NCBI GenBank assembly: GCA_003151475.1 | Contig: PLXQ01000076.1 | Coordinates: forward strand, 1-64,000 | Reading direction: 5' to 3' | Length of the DNA stretch: 64,000 nucleotides | Source: Acidimicrobiaceae bacterium | GTDB lineage: Bacteria > Actinomycetota > Acidimicrobiia > Acidimicrobiales > UBA8190 | Shown: positions 17,879 through 26,348 of the stretch, piece by piece | Position numbering within the stretch: position 1 is the stretch's first letter | Layout: each line of letters starts with the position of its first letter | Notes under the pieces: generated by a model | What the model saw: the letters and a program-made list of their open reading frames with translations, nothing else | Told to the model about the DNA's origin: nothing | Database searches by the model: none | Program-made: the position numbers and the translations under genes

Positions 17879-18828
17879 GCTGCCGCCTCCCTGGTTGAGG
17901 TCGACCGGTGGCGCACGGCGGCGGCCGTCCCGGCCGATGCCGCTGATGAGCCCGATGTCGCTGATGAGCCCGATGTCGCTGACGAAGAGGACCGCTTGGC
18001 CGCCACGGTGGCGCTCTGCTGGGAGCTCAGCCATGCCTGGAACTGGGCCGGGGGCAGGGCCACGACATGGAAGAACATCTCGGAGTGGTAGAGACCGCAG
18101 AATTGCGTGCACTGGGCCCGGTAGACACCGACGTGCTGCACGGTGAGATCGAAGGTGTTCAGGACCCCGGGCTGGGCGTAGCGGCTGAAGTTGAACTCGG
18201 GCACGTAGAAGCCGTGGACCGTATCCTTGGAGCGCAGGTAGATGCGGACCGTCTCACCGGCGGGGACCACCAGGCCGGGGCCGTAGCAGTGGTTGGCGGG
18301 GGCACAGCCCACTCCGTTCAGACCGATCGGGTCGGGATCGCTCAGGGTCTCGCCCTCGACGCTCACGTGTTTGTCGGCGTAGTTGAATTGCCAGCCCCAC
18401 TGGAAGGCATTCACGTCGATGATCTGAGCCGGATGGGCGGCCACGTTGTCCACGTTGTTCTCTGTCCAGACGGTGAATCCGAACAGGATGAGCACGATGA
18501 CGACGGGGATGATGGTGTAGGCGATTTCCAGACCGAAGTGGTACTGGAACTGGCGCGGGATCTGGTCGGAGCGGTGCCGGTAGCGGACGATGGACCAGAT
18601 GATCAGGGCGGCCGTGATGACGCCGACCACAATGGCGGCGATGAAGGTTCCGGCATAGAGAAGGAATTCGTCGTGGCCCTGGTGGGTGGAGCCGCGGTAG
18701 CCCTGGAAGGTGGGGAGCTGGCAGCCGCCCAGGACGACGGGCAGGCTGATGGCGGCGATCAGGGCCAGACGACGGGGATGACGCTTGAGCGCGGCGGCGC
18801 CGGTCGAGCCGGTGGTCGGGGCGGTCAC
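17875..18828 (-). CDS. ctaC: Cytochrome c oxidase subunit II (lipoprotein, CuA)
   Basis: A 317-residue subunit that accepts electrons from QcrC at the CuA centre. A basic N-terminus and lipobox LGGC with the lipidated C36 are followed by two helices (near residues 52-75 and 95-118). The CuA site is complete: C240, C244, H248 and M251 in [12 protein letters not shown], with the upstream His in [11 protein letters not shown]. The last 45 residues are a Ser/Ala/Thr tail made by an 18-base tandem repeat. The frame is open 59 codons further upstream, but the GTG at 18828 is chosen because TAAGGT sits exactly 7 bases before it. First gene of ctaC-ctaD-ctaF. Confidence 0.95.
   Translation of the reverse strand: MTAPTTGSTGAAALKRHPRRLALIAAISLPVVLGGCQLPTFQGYRGSTHQGHDEFLLYAGTFIAAIVVGVITAALIIWSIVRYRHRSDQIPRQFQYHFGLEIAYTIIPVVIVLILFGFTVWTENNVDNVAAHPAQIIDVNAFQWGWQFNYADKHVSVEGETLSDPDPIGLNGVGCAPANHCYGPGLVVPAGETVRIYLRSKDTVHGFYVPEFNFSRYAQPGVLNTFDLTVQHVGVYRAQCTQFCGLYHSEMFFHVVALPPAQFQAWLSSQQSATVAAKRSSSSATSGSSATSGSSAASAGTAAAVRHRSTSTREAAA
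17942..17985. repeat. 18-base tandem repeat in the ctaC 3' end
   Basis: Two identical units GCTGATGAGCCCGATGTC (17942-17959 and 17960-17977) plus a partial third. They encode repeated six-residue Ser/Ala/Thr/Gly blocks of the CtaC tail; slippage could change tail length in frame. Confidence 0.75.
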
Positions 18829-18835
18829 GGCGCCG

Positions 18836-18841
18836 ACCTTA
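18836..18841 (-). promoter_or_regulatory. Leaderless-type -10 hexamer of ctaC
   Basis: TAAGGT (minus strand), 7 bases before the GTG at 18828. Confidence 0.5.
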
Positions 18842-18880
18842 GCCAACGGCGCCAGGCAAGTAGTAGTTGGTGGAGGCGCC

Positions 18881-20185
18881 TCAGGAACCGTCGTGGTCGT
18901 GCCCGGCCGACTCCCGCGCCGCCCAGTTGAAAACGCCCTTGGCCATGGTCGAGGTCGACCTCTCGGCGCACAGCGTGAACACCCTGGCCCGCGCCCTGTG
19001 GACACCCGGATCGGCCGGCGCCGCCAGGGCCGCCAACTCGGCCAGATGGGCGGCGATGCGCAGCGCCGAGGACCCGTCGGGGCCGTCGGGGGCGTCGGAT
19101 CCCGACGCGGCCAGGGCGAGGGCCCGGTCGGCCAGGACTCCGGCCCCCCCGGCCAGCTCCGCCAGCTCGGCCGCCAGTGCCGACTCGCCGGCGGGCTTCA
19201 AGGTGGCGGGATTGCCGTCCCACCAGCCCCCGTAGAGGCGCCAGATGTTGCGGACGATGAACTCGGGCTCGTCGTAGACGGGACGGAGATACGGCCGGTC
19301 GAGCAGGTGGGCCGGGGCTGCCACGCTGTGGAGGATCTCGTCCAGGCGGGCGCCGGAGTTCATGAGGGCCAGGGTCTGTTCGACGAGCGACTCGAGGAGA
19401 TCGGCCGTGTCGGTGAGGGCCTGACGGACCCGGTCGGCGCCGATGACGGGAAAGCCGTGACCGGGGAGCAGGACCTCGGGCTCGAGGGCCACCATCTCCC
19501 GCAGCGCCACCGCCCACTCCCGCGGGTAGCGCTGCACCTTCTGTGGGTTGCCGGCGTTGGGCGAGGCCCAGATGAAGAGGTCGCCGCTGCACAGCACCTT
19601 CTTCTCCGGCACCCATGTCCAGGTGTGGTCGTCGGTCTCGCCCCGGGCGTGGTGGAGTTCGAACCCGGTTCCTCCCACCTCCAGCGACAGCCGGTCGGCG
19701 TAGGTCCGGTCGGGGTACCGGTACGTGGTGGGCCACTGGAGACCGGGAATACCGAATTGCCGTTGGTTGATGACGGCGTTGTAACCGGCGGTGAAGATGT
19801 AGCGGTCGAATCGGGCGGGCAGTGCGTCATGGGCCACCACCACGGGCATCGGCCATCCCCGTTCGCCGGCCTCCTGCTCGAAGACCCCGACACCGAAGAC
19901 GTGGTCGATATGGCCGTGGGAGTAGATGGCCGTGTCGAGTCGCCGGTCCGACCACCGGCGCACCGTCTGGTGGACCGCCTCCGCCACAAAGGCCGACCCC
20001 GTGTCGACGAGAACCAAGCCGTCGTCCGTGCTGAAGGCGGAAACGTTGGCGAAGGAGGGCACGAAGGCAACCCCGTCGGTTATCTCGGCCAGGCCCTCGT
20101 TGTGTCCGCCCACCGGGTGCATCCGGGCGGTGTCGATCTCGCCCCGCCACAGCTTGTCGGCCAACTCGAGCACATCGTCCGCCAT
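18881..20185 (-). CDS. MBL-fold metallo-hydrolase, alkylsulfatase-like
   Basis: A 434-residue protein. The metallo-beta-lactamase core has the dinuclear metal motif HGHIDH with H90, H92, D94 and H95, a further Glu/Asp-His region in HHARGETDDH, and LLPGHGFPV. The C-terminal half (from near residue 265) resembles the alkyl-sulfatase dimerisation domain, including LRPVYDEPEF and NIWRLYGGWWDGNPATL. It lacks a signal peptide, so it is probably cytosolic. Sulfate-ester or related ester hydrolysis is inferred from domain order. The ATG has ribosome site GGAGGGGG. Confidence 0.82.
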   Translation of the reverse strand: MADDVLELADKLWRGEIDTARMHPVGGHNEGLAEITDGVAFVPSFANVSAFSTDDGLVLVDTGSAFVAEAVHQTVRRWSDRRLDTAIYSHGHIDHVFGVGVFEQEAGERGWPMPVVVAHDALPARFDRYIFTAGYNAVINQRQFGIPGLQWPTTYRYPDRTYADRLSLEVGGTGFELHHARGETDDHTWTWVPEKKVLCSGDLFIWASPNAGNPQKVQRYPREWAVALREMVALEPEVLLPGHGFPVIGADRVRQALTDTADLLESLVEQTLALMNSGARLDEILHSVAAPAHLLDRPYLRPVYDEPEFIVRNIWRLYGGWWDGNPATLKPAGESALAAELAELAGGAGVLADRALALAASGSDAPDGPDGSSALRIAAHLAELAALAAPADPGVHRARARVFTLCAERSTSTMAKGVFNWAARESAGHDHDGS

Positions 20186-20284
20186 GGCCCCCTCCGCCCC
20201 GTCACCGGTGCGTCAATCCTATGGCACCCCTCTCGGATCGGGACGGGAGCCGGCCGGTTAGGTGGTGATGGTCGGTTTCGTCGG

Positions 20285-20977
20285 TCAGTGGCCGCGGCGG
20301 CGCCAGGCGCGTTGCAGACGGCCGGCCTGTCCACCCATCTGACGGGCGCCCGTTTCGAGCGTCGATTGCGCCTCGGGCAGCCGGCGCTTGGCCGTGGCTG
20401 TCATGCGACCCAACCCCCGCGCCACCGAGAGCACCTGAGGGGGCGGTGTGCGCGCTGTCGACGGCTCGCTCGCCGGTGGGGAGCTTGAGGGGTCGGCGCC
20501 GCCCGCGGCCGCTCTCGTGGTCGTGGTGGGCGCCGCACCCGTGTCTCTTTCGCCGCGCTCGGGTCTGAGCGGGTACCGGGTGAGCATGACGACGCGTAGC
20601 CATGACACCGCCGCCAGCTCGACGGCCACGATGCCGGCGATGCCCGGTCGCAGCGGAGCGACCAGTGGCGCCAGGGCGAGGAGAACGCCGGCGCAGACGT
20701 CGAGGGCTCTGTGGAGCCGTGGTCCGCACACACGGACGATCCCGAGCGGACCCCGAGCGGTGAGGGCGAGGACGCCGAGGATCACTCCGCCGATGAGAAG
20801 GAGATGCGAACGTCCGATGTGGACCGACAAGACCACGAGCGCGACAGCGACGAGATATTCGAAGAGCTGGTGGAGCCCGAAGGCGATGGGGCGTCGGCGA
20901 GGAGCGACGCCGCCAGCAAGGCCGCTGTCGTGATCAGAAACGGCGGCTCTAGGCCTTCGACGCGTTCGGGCCGTCAC
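20285..20977 (-). CDS. Small membrane protein of unknown function
   Basis: I do not recognise a family. From the GTG at 20977 the product is 230 residues: a basic leader, four hydrophobic segments (roughly residues 35-135, e.g. YLVAVALVVLSVHIG and GVLLALAPLVAPL), then a Ser/Pro/Ala-rich and basic cytoplasmic tail. The GTG is the best start I can find, because the Val nearer the first helix is a GTT codon; it overlaps the tatA 3' end by 29 bases in another frame. Coupling with tatA is suggested by this overlap only. Confidence 0.5.
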   Translation of the reverse strand: MTARTRRRPRAAVSDHDSGLAGGVAPRRRPIAFGLHQLFEYLVAVALVVLSVHIGRSHLLLIGGVILGVLALTARGPLGIVRVCGPRLHRALDVCAGVLLALAPLVAPLRPGIAGIVAVELAAVSWLRVVMLTRYPLRPERGERDTGAAPTTTTRAAAGGADPSSSPPASEPSTARTPPPQVLSVARGLGRMTATAKRRLPEAQSTLETGARQMGGQAGRLQRAWRRRGH

Positions 20978-21179
20978 CGTCGGCCGATGAGGCCTTGTCT
21001 GTTCCTGACTCCGGGGTCTCGCCCTTTCCCTCTTCGAGGCCCTTCTTGAACTGCGATTGGGCCGAACCGAGAGAACGAGCCAGCTTCGGGATCTGGGTGC
21101 CGCCGAAAAGGACGACGACGACGACAACGAGGACGATGATGCCGTCCACTCCGAAAATCTCAGCCAGGACTGGGTGCAC
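20949..21179 (-). CDS. tatA: Sec-independent translocase subunit TatA
   Basis: A 76-residue protein of the TatA/E family: a short periplasmic N-terminus, one hydrophobic helix (GIIVLVVVVVVLFGG near residues 12-26), the hinge FGGTQIPKLARSLG and an amphipathic, acidic C-terminal tail. It forms the pore of the twin-arginine export system. No tatB or tatC is near, which is common for actinobacteria. GTG start with ribosome site GGGAAGG. Confidence 0.88.
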   Translation of the reverse strand: MHPVLAEIFGVDGIIVLVVVVVVLFGGTQIPKLARSLGSAQSQFKKGLEEGKGETPESGTDKASSADGDGPNASKA

Positions 21180-21287
21180 GGGTGCCTTCCCTTTTCCGGA
21201 GCCCGTCGATGGACCGGACCCTCACCCCAAGGTTAGACCTGCGCAGCCCCGGCCGACATCCGCAGCCCTTTCCGGGTCCGTCGCCGG

Positions 21288-21725
21288 TCACCCGGACAGG
21301 AAAACCCCGAGGACCAGGGCGGCCACCGATGACAGGGCGGTCACCGCTCCCCAGATGGCGAGGCCCGCCTTGCTGGAGGCCCGGCTGTGCATGGCGGCGC
21401 CCAGCCCGGCCAGTAGAACGACGGCGATTTTGACGCCGAGCACCGCCTGCCAGGCTGTGGGCTGACCGCCATGGGTGGCCGACACGTTCCAGAACCCGGT
21501 GATGAGGAGAACGCCGTAGGCCGGCCATTGGATCCGGGCGAAGGCCTGCGCCAGGCTGCGGGCAGCGCCCTCGCCGAGGCCCCGCGCCGTGGGCACGAGC
21601 CCGGCCAGCGTCAGCTGCCCGCCGACCCAGACACTGGCGGCGAGGACGTGGAGCGACAGCCTGATTGCGTCGAGCGCCGGCGCCAGAGTGGCGGGACCGA
21701 CGGCGCCGGGGTCGGGGATCGTCAC
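21288..21725 (-). CDS. Four-helix membrane protein, CopD/DUF2269-like
   Basis: A 145-residue membrane protein with four hydrophobic segments. The segment LHVLAASVWVGGQLTLAGL is typical of the CopD (copper resistance) and DUF2269 groups, with a His in the first helix and PAYGVLLITGFWN in the second half. Role unknown; copper handling is a possibility by family only. It starts seven bases after the crotonase stop, so the two genes are likely cotranscribed. Confidence 0.65.
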   Translation of the reverse strand: MTIPDPGAVGPATLAPALDAIRLSLHVLAASVWVGGQLTLAGLVPTARGLGEGAARSLAQAFARIQWPAYGVLLITGFWNVSATHGGQPTAWQAVLGVKIAVVLLAGLGAAMHSRASSKAGLAIWGAVTALSSVAALVLGVFLSG

Positions 21726-21732
21726 CTGTCGG

Positions 21733-22503
21733 TTACTTTCCCTGCCACTGGGGCTTGCGCTTCTCGGCGAAGGCGACAGGGCCCTCCATGGCGTCGGCCG
21801 AGGTGAAAATCACGCCGACGGCTTCGGCGTTCAGCGCCCAGCCCTCGTCCTCCCCGACGCTGGCCGCGCCCATGAGGACCTTCTTTGTCCATCGCACCGC
21901 CAGCGGTGCGTTCTCGGCGATGAGATTGGCGAAGGCGAGTGCCTCGTCCATCAATTCCGCGGCGGGAACCACCCGGTTGATGAGGCCAAGCGACAGCGCC
22001 CGTGACGCGTCGATCGGTTCACCGGTGAGGGCCAACTCGAGGGCGATGGCCAGGGGCAACCGCTTGGGCAGGCGCAAGAGTCCACCGGCTCCGGCCAGAA
22101 GCCCCCGCTTCACCTCGGGAATACCGAAGGTGGCGTGGTCGGCGGCCACCACCATGTCGCAGGCCAACATGATCTCGCACCCCCCGGCCAGGGCGGCACC
22201 GTTCACGGCGGCGATGATCGGCTTCGGGAAGACCCGTTGGGTGATGCCGGCGAAGCCTCCCGGTGCTCCCATGATGGGCCCGCCTTCACCCGAGGCGAAG
22301 GCTTTCAGGTCCATGCCGGCGGAGAAGGCCTTCTCCCCGGCCCCGGTGAGGATCACGACCCAGCAATCGTCGTCGGTGGAGAGCTCGTCCAGGGCGGCGG
22401 ACATCGCTTGGCTGACATCGCCGTTGATGGCGTTGCGGGCCTCGGGCCGATTGATGGTGAGGATCTCGATGTGTCCGCGACGCTCACGCTCGACTGCTGA
22501 CAT
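21733..22503 (-). CDS. Enoyl-CoA hydratase/isomerase (crotonase family)
   Basis: A 256-residue crotonase that probably hydrates trans-2-enoyl-CoA in fatty-acid breakdown. Oxyanion-hole segments KAFSAGMDL and NGAALAGGCE are present, and both catalytic Glu are kept: the last residue of GGCE (Glu144 of rat hydratase) and the Glu of FGIPEVKRG (Glu164). The frame is open upstream, but the ATG at 22503 has the ribosome site GGAGCGGAG and gives the usual N-terminus. This contrasts with the second crotonase at 40131, which has lost both Glu. Confidence 0.88.
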   Translation of the reverse strand: MSAVERERRGHIEILTINRPEARNAINGDVSQAMSAALDELSTDDDCWVVILTGAGEKAFSAGMDLKAFASGEGGPIMGAPGGFAGITQRVFPKPIIAAVNGAALAGGCEIMLACDMVVAADHATFGIPEVKRGLLAGAGGLLRLPKRLPLAIALELALTGEPIDASRALSLGLINRVVPAAELMDEALAFANLIAENAPLAVRWTKKVLMGAASVGEDEGWALNAEAVGVIFTSADAMEGPVAFAEKRKPQWQGK

Positions 22504-22657
22504 CTCCGCTCCCTTTCGTCGTCCATCTCGGTTGGCCGACGCCACCGGCACCGGGCCCGGACGTTGCCTGTGGTTTGTGCCCTTTGTGCCGTGAGTCTCG
22601 CCGCGCCCGGGTCGTGCCGCCACCCGGCCGCCGTCCGACGGATCCCCTCGGGTCGGT

Positions 22658-24121
22658 TCAGCCGGGGATCCGGTACCGCAGGGGAGCGCCGCTCAGCTCG
22701 ATCGTGGTTCCCACCAGGCTGCGGCCGGCCAGGGACGGAAGTTCCGAGCCGTGAGCGGCGGCAGCCACGTGACGTCCGTCGGCCAGGCGGGCGATCACCG
22801 GTGCGGCTGTGATCTCCCCGTCGCGTCCGCCCGCCACCGTCGAGGCGATAACCACGGCCGGGCCCTCCACGTCGGTGACGATCTCGACCGCGCTGGCGTC
22901 AATGGCCGTTTGTTCGGCGTTGGTGTCGCCCCGTCGCCAGCCACGGGGCGAAGGGCCCGCCCCGTACACGCCGGCCGAATGCTTGGTCAGGTACCAGCCA
23001 AGGGCGGTGACGAGGCCGTTGCCGCCCTGTCGGCGCAGACGGTCGACCATGGTGGTCACCGCGTGCAAGGAGTAGTTGTTTCCCGGTCCCCCGAAGTAGG
23101 GAAGCCCGCCCGTGACGGTGAGCGCGCGTTCGTCGTCGGGGGCCAGACCGAGCGATTCGGCGGCCAGCTCCACGGCGCACGGGAAACACGAGTAGAGATC
23201 GAGGGCGTTCAGGTCGTCGACCCCGATTCCCGCCGCCTCCATCGCTGCCGTGGTCGCCGCACTCATTCCGGGCGCGGACCCCGGGTCCGGTCTCGCGGCG
23301 GGGAACCAGACGTCGTTGCACTCGGCACCCGACCAGCAGAAGATGGAACCGTCGTCGACCCCGGCCCGTCGTGCCGCGGCCAACGAGGCGACCACGACGG
23401 CGGCTCCCTGGTCGACGCTGAACATGGCACACATGTTCTTGGCGTACGGCTCGGAGATGATCCTGTTGTCCGCCGTTATCTCCGAAAGTTGCGCCGGGGT
23501 CCGGCTTTCGGGGAACCAGGCGTAGGGGTGGGTGGCAGCCACCGTCGTGAAGGGCGCCATGAGCCGACCGAGATGGGCACGGTGTTCCTCGAAGTTCCGG
23601 CCGGCCCGCTCCGCGAGCACGCTCTCGAAGAGGGCATAGAGATGGATGGGGGCGATCAGGCCCGCCTGGAACTCGGCCGCACTCACCGGTGGCCGGTCGT
23701 CGCCGACCACCGGGTCCGGTGGACCTTCCGTGGGCGGCACGCCCCCCGGACCTGGGCCGCCCGAACGCGCCGAGTGCTGCGCCTCGGCCCCGGCGATGAG
23801 AACGACGTCCACGGCGCCGTCGGCAATGGCCGAAGCGGCACGGTTGATCAACCACTGCGGCGAGTTTCCGCCGACGGTTGTCACCTCGGTGCGTTCCGGC
23901 GTCAGCCGCAGCCGCCGCGCCAGCTCCGCCGCCGGCGCGGTACCCACCGGCGAGATGATGTTGACGACGGAGAGGCGTTGGATACCCGCCTGCAATCGGG
24001 GCACGCTGTCGAGCGCCGAGCGTGCGGCGCGCTCGGCCAGATCGAGAGCCGTGACCGTTGCGTGGCGTTCGATGGATTGTCCGGTTGCCACCACGACCGG
24101 AAGCCGGTCATCTGATGGCAC
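22658..24121 (-). CDS. Thiolase-like protein (SCP2/acetyl-CoA acetyltransferase family), probably altered active site
   Basis: A 487-residue thiolase-fold protein with an extra C-terminal domain of about 100 residues that resembles a beta-barrel. The position where thiolases have their nucleophilic Cys reads VGGNSPQWL, so the Cys is absent. The usual HDCF segment reads YSCFP and the GHP-x-GASG loop reads GGPGNNYSLHA. These substitutions suggest it does not perform normal thiolysis; members of this subgroup are often annotated acetyl-CoA acetyltransferase. GTG start with AGGAG nine bases upstream, divergent from the GH1 gene. Confidence 0.75.
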   Translation of the reverse strand: MPSDDRLPVVVATGQSIERHATVTALDLAERAARSALDSVPRLQAGIQRLSVVNIISPVGTAPAAELARRLRLTPERTEVTTVGGNSPQWLINRAASAIADGAVDVVLIAGAEAQHSARSGGPGPGGVPPTEGPPDPVVGDDRPPVSAAEFQAGLIAPIHLYALFESVLAERAGRNFEEHRAHLGRLMAPFTTVAATHPYAWFPESRTPAQLSEITADNRIISEPYAKNMCAMFSVDQGAAVVVASLAAARRAGVDDGSIFCWSGAECNDVWFPAARPDPGSAPGMSAATTAAMEAAGIGVDDLNALDLYSCFPCAVELAAESLGLAPDDERALTVTGGLPYFGGPGNNYSLHAVTTMVDRLRRQGGNGLVTALGWYLTKHSAGVYGAGPSPRGWRRGDTNAEQTAIDASAVEIVTDVEGPAVVIASTVAGGRDGEITAAPVIARLADGRHVAAAAHGSELPSLAGRSLVGTTIELSGAPLRYRIPG

Positions 24122-24176
24122 TGGGCTCAGCTCCTGGCCTCATCGGCCCAAGCTACGGGTCATGCGCGGGCGTGTC

Positions 24177-25649
24177 ATGCTGAGCGATGTGATCCCGCCT
24201 GACCCATCGGCTGAGGCGCGACCGGTTCGATTGGGCGGGGGAGTGCTGCCCGAGGGCTTCCGTTTCGGCGTGGCCACCGCCGGCTTCCAGATCGAAGGCG
24301 GCTACAACGGCCCCGGGGAGCCGACCAACAACTGGGTCCGCTGGGAACGCAGCGGGCGCGTCGAGCCGTCGGGCATCGCCGTCGACTTCTGGAATCGCTA
24401 CGAGGAGCATCTCGACCGGGTGGCGGCGATGGGCTGTGACGCCTTCCGTCTGAGCGTCGAGTGGGCCAGGGTCGAGACCTCGCCGGGCGTCGTCGACCAC
24501 GATGCCCTCGATCGCTATGGAGCTGTTCTCGACGCCTGTCGCCAGCGCGGACTGGAGCCGCTCGTCACCCTGCACCACTTCACGCACCCGGCATGGCTGG
24601 GCGAGGACTTCTGGTTATCGGGGGACTCGCCCGCACTGTTCGCCGGATGGGTGGAGCTCGTCGCCGGGCACCTGGCGTCACGCTGTCGGAACTGGGTGAC
24701 GCTGAACGAGATCAACGTGGTGGGGATGGGTTCCTATCTGCTCGGTATGTTCCCGCCCGGGCGCAGGGCCGCCATACCGGACATGACGCGGGCGTTCGAC
24801 AACATGCTCAGCGCCCACGTGCGGGCCTACGACGTGCTCCACCGGCTCCAGATCGACGCCACCGTGACGACGAACAACACGTCGGCCAGTATCTACGAGC
24901 TCGATCGCCTGCTCATCGATCTCTTGCTGGTGCGTAAGGCCGGTATCGGGGCCGGCGACATCGATGGGTATGTGTCCGAACGCCGGGCGGCGTGGTACGC
25001 GTCACTACCGGTGCCCGATCCGGTTGAGAGGATTCTGCGCCGTACCGCTCGGCGTGTCGCCGCGACACCGACCGAGAGCTTCCGCAACACGCTCGAGGCT
25101 GTTGCCGCCAGCCCCCACGAGCGCACTCTCGACGTCGTCGGTATCGACTACTACGACCCGGTCTCGTCGCACCACCTACGCCCTCCTGGCGCGCGCAGCG
25201 CCGGTGGACGTGGTTGGTTGCCCACGCGCGCACTGTGGGACGACCTCGTTGACCCGGCCGGATTGGCCCGCTACTGCCGGGCCAACGCCACCGAAGGTCT
25301 CGAGCTCTGGATGGTCGAGAACGGGATCTGCAACCGGGTGCGTCGCGGTCGTTCCTATCCGCGGCTCGACGGGTGGGACCGCGTGCGCTATCTGCGGGAG
25401 AACCTGGCCTCGATGGTCGGTGCCATAGACGGCGGAGCGCCGGTCGGGGCCTATTACCACTGGACCCTGGCCGACAACTACGAGTGGGGCAGCTATGAGC
25501 CGCGGTTCGGGATCCACGCCGTCGATCGCGAGCGGGGGGTGCGGGTTCTCGACACCGATGCCATGGGGGCCGATGCCGCCGGCGCCTACCGGCGGATCAT
25601 CGAAGGCCTACGGGCCGGTGATCGATCGGTGCTCGACGCCCCGAGGTGA
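24177..25649 (+). CDS. Glycoside hydrolase family 1 (beta-glycosidase)
   Basis: A 490-residue retaining beta-glycosidase. The acid/base is E178 in TLNEIN (family pattern T-x-NE-P, here with Ile for Pro) and the nucleophile is E381 in MVENGI. Other GH1 landmarks are FRFGVATAGFQIEGG at the N-terminus, FRLSVEWARVE, LHHFTHPAWL and YHWTLADNYEWGSYEPRFGI. No signal peptide, so it acts in the cytosol on imported sugars. An ATG five codons upstream is possible, but a TACGGG box at 24154 would place transcription start past it. The whole frame is open much further upstream and is not real there. Confidence 0.88.
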   Translation: MLSDVIPPDPSAEARPVRLGGGVLPEGFRFGVATAGFQIEGGYNGPGEPTNNWVRWERSGRVEPSGIAVDFWNRYEEHLDRVAAMGCDAFRLSVEWARVETSPGVVDHDALDRYGAVLDACRQRGLEPLVTLHHFTHPAWLGEDFWLSGDSPALFAGWVELVAGHLASRCRNWVTLNEINVVGMGSYLLGMFPPGRRAAIPDMTRAFDNMLSAHVRAYDVLHRLQIDATVTTNNTSASIYELDRLLIDLLLVRKAGIGAGDIDGYVSERRAAWYASLPVPDPVERILRRTARRVAATPTESFRNTLEAVAASPHERTLDVVGIDYYDPVSSHHLRPPGARSAGGRGWLPTRALWDDLVDPAGLARYCRANATEGLELWMVENGICNRVRRGRSYPRLDGWDRVRYLRENLASMVGAIDGGAPVGAYYHWTLADNYEWGSYEPRFGIHAVDRERGVRVLDTDAMGADAAGAYRRIIEGLRAGDRSVLDAPR

Positions 25650-25670
25650 TCTGCCGACAGCGAGGTCACT

Positions 25671-26348
25671 TCAGCCCTGGCCGGCGGCGAAGCGCTTCGA
25701 ATCGACCGCCACGAAGAGGGAGTCGGCTTGGGCCAGGAGAGTGTCACCGTGGCGGGCCTCGCCCGCCATCAGCAGTTTGCGGCCGTCACGGCGCGTGAGC
25801 CGGGCCCGGAACTCCAACGGCACGCCGAGGGGGACAGGAGCCCGATAGGTCACCGAGAGCCTGCCCGTGAAGGCCGGGGTGCAGGCAATGGACAAGACGA
25901 AGCCCATGGCTTCGTCGAACAGGGCAGCCACGATGCCGCCATGGGCCCTCCCCGGCGCCCCCTCGAAGGCATCGCCCAGGGTGGCGCGCAACACGGCATC
26001 GTCGCCGTCTCGCAGTATCCGGGCGGCCACACCCATGGGATTGGCGGGACCGGTCACGATGCAGTCGGGGAAATGGCTGCCCCGGACACCGCCCTGCGGC
26101 GGCGGAGTCACGAAGAGGTCGCTGTTCATGCTCAGCGTCTGCGGCGGCCGTGGTGCCGACGCTTTCACCTGAGCCAGCAGCTCCTTCAACGTGCTCGTCA
26201 GATGACGGAAGCTGTCGTCATCGATGTCGTGACCGACGATGGCATGTCCCAGTTGACGCATGGCGTCGGCGGCGGCCAGGCGGCCGGGCGACGGATCGCT
26301 TCCGTCTCCATCGGGTGCCTTGACGTCGCTCGGGTCAACGGCGGTCAA
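25671..26348 (-). CDS. PaaI/hotdog-fold thioesterase-like protein
   Basis: A 225-residue protein with a C-terminal hotdog domain: GAPGRAHGGIVAALFDEAMGF contains the HGG and Asp/Glu active-site helix of PaaI-type thioesterases, followed by TGRLSVTYRAPVPLG. Residues 1-100 form an extra region with no family I recognise. It likely cleaves an acyl-CoA linked to the dehydrogenase encoded just upstream. A TTG start at 26348 overlaps the dehydrogenase TGA (TTGA), indicating coupled translation; the ATG at 26261 is the alternative. Confidence 0.72.
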   Translation of the reverse strand: MTAVDPSDVKAPDGDGSDPSPGRLAAADAMRQLGHAIVGHDIDDDSFRHLTSTLKELLAQVKASAPRPPQTLSMNSDLFVTPPPQGGVRGSHFPDCIVTGPANPMGVAARILRDGDDAVLRATLGDAFEGAPGRAHGGIVAALFDEAMGFVLSIACTPAFTGRLSVTYRAPVPLGVPLEFRARLTRRDGRKLLMAGEARHGDTLLAQADSLFVAVDSKRFAAGQG

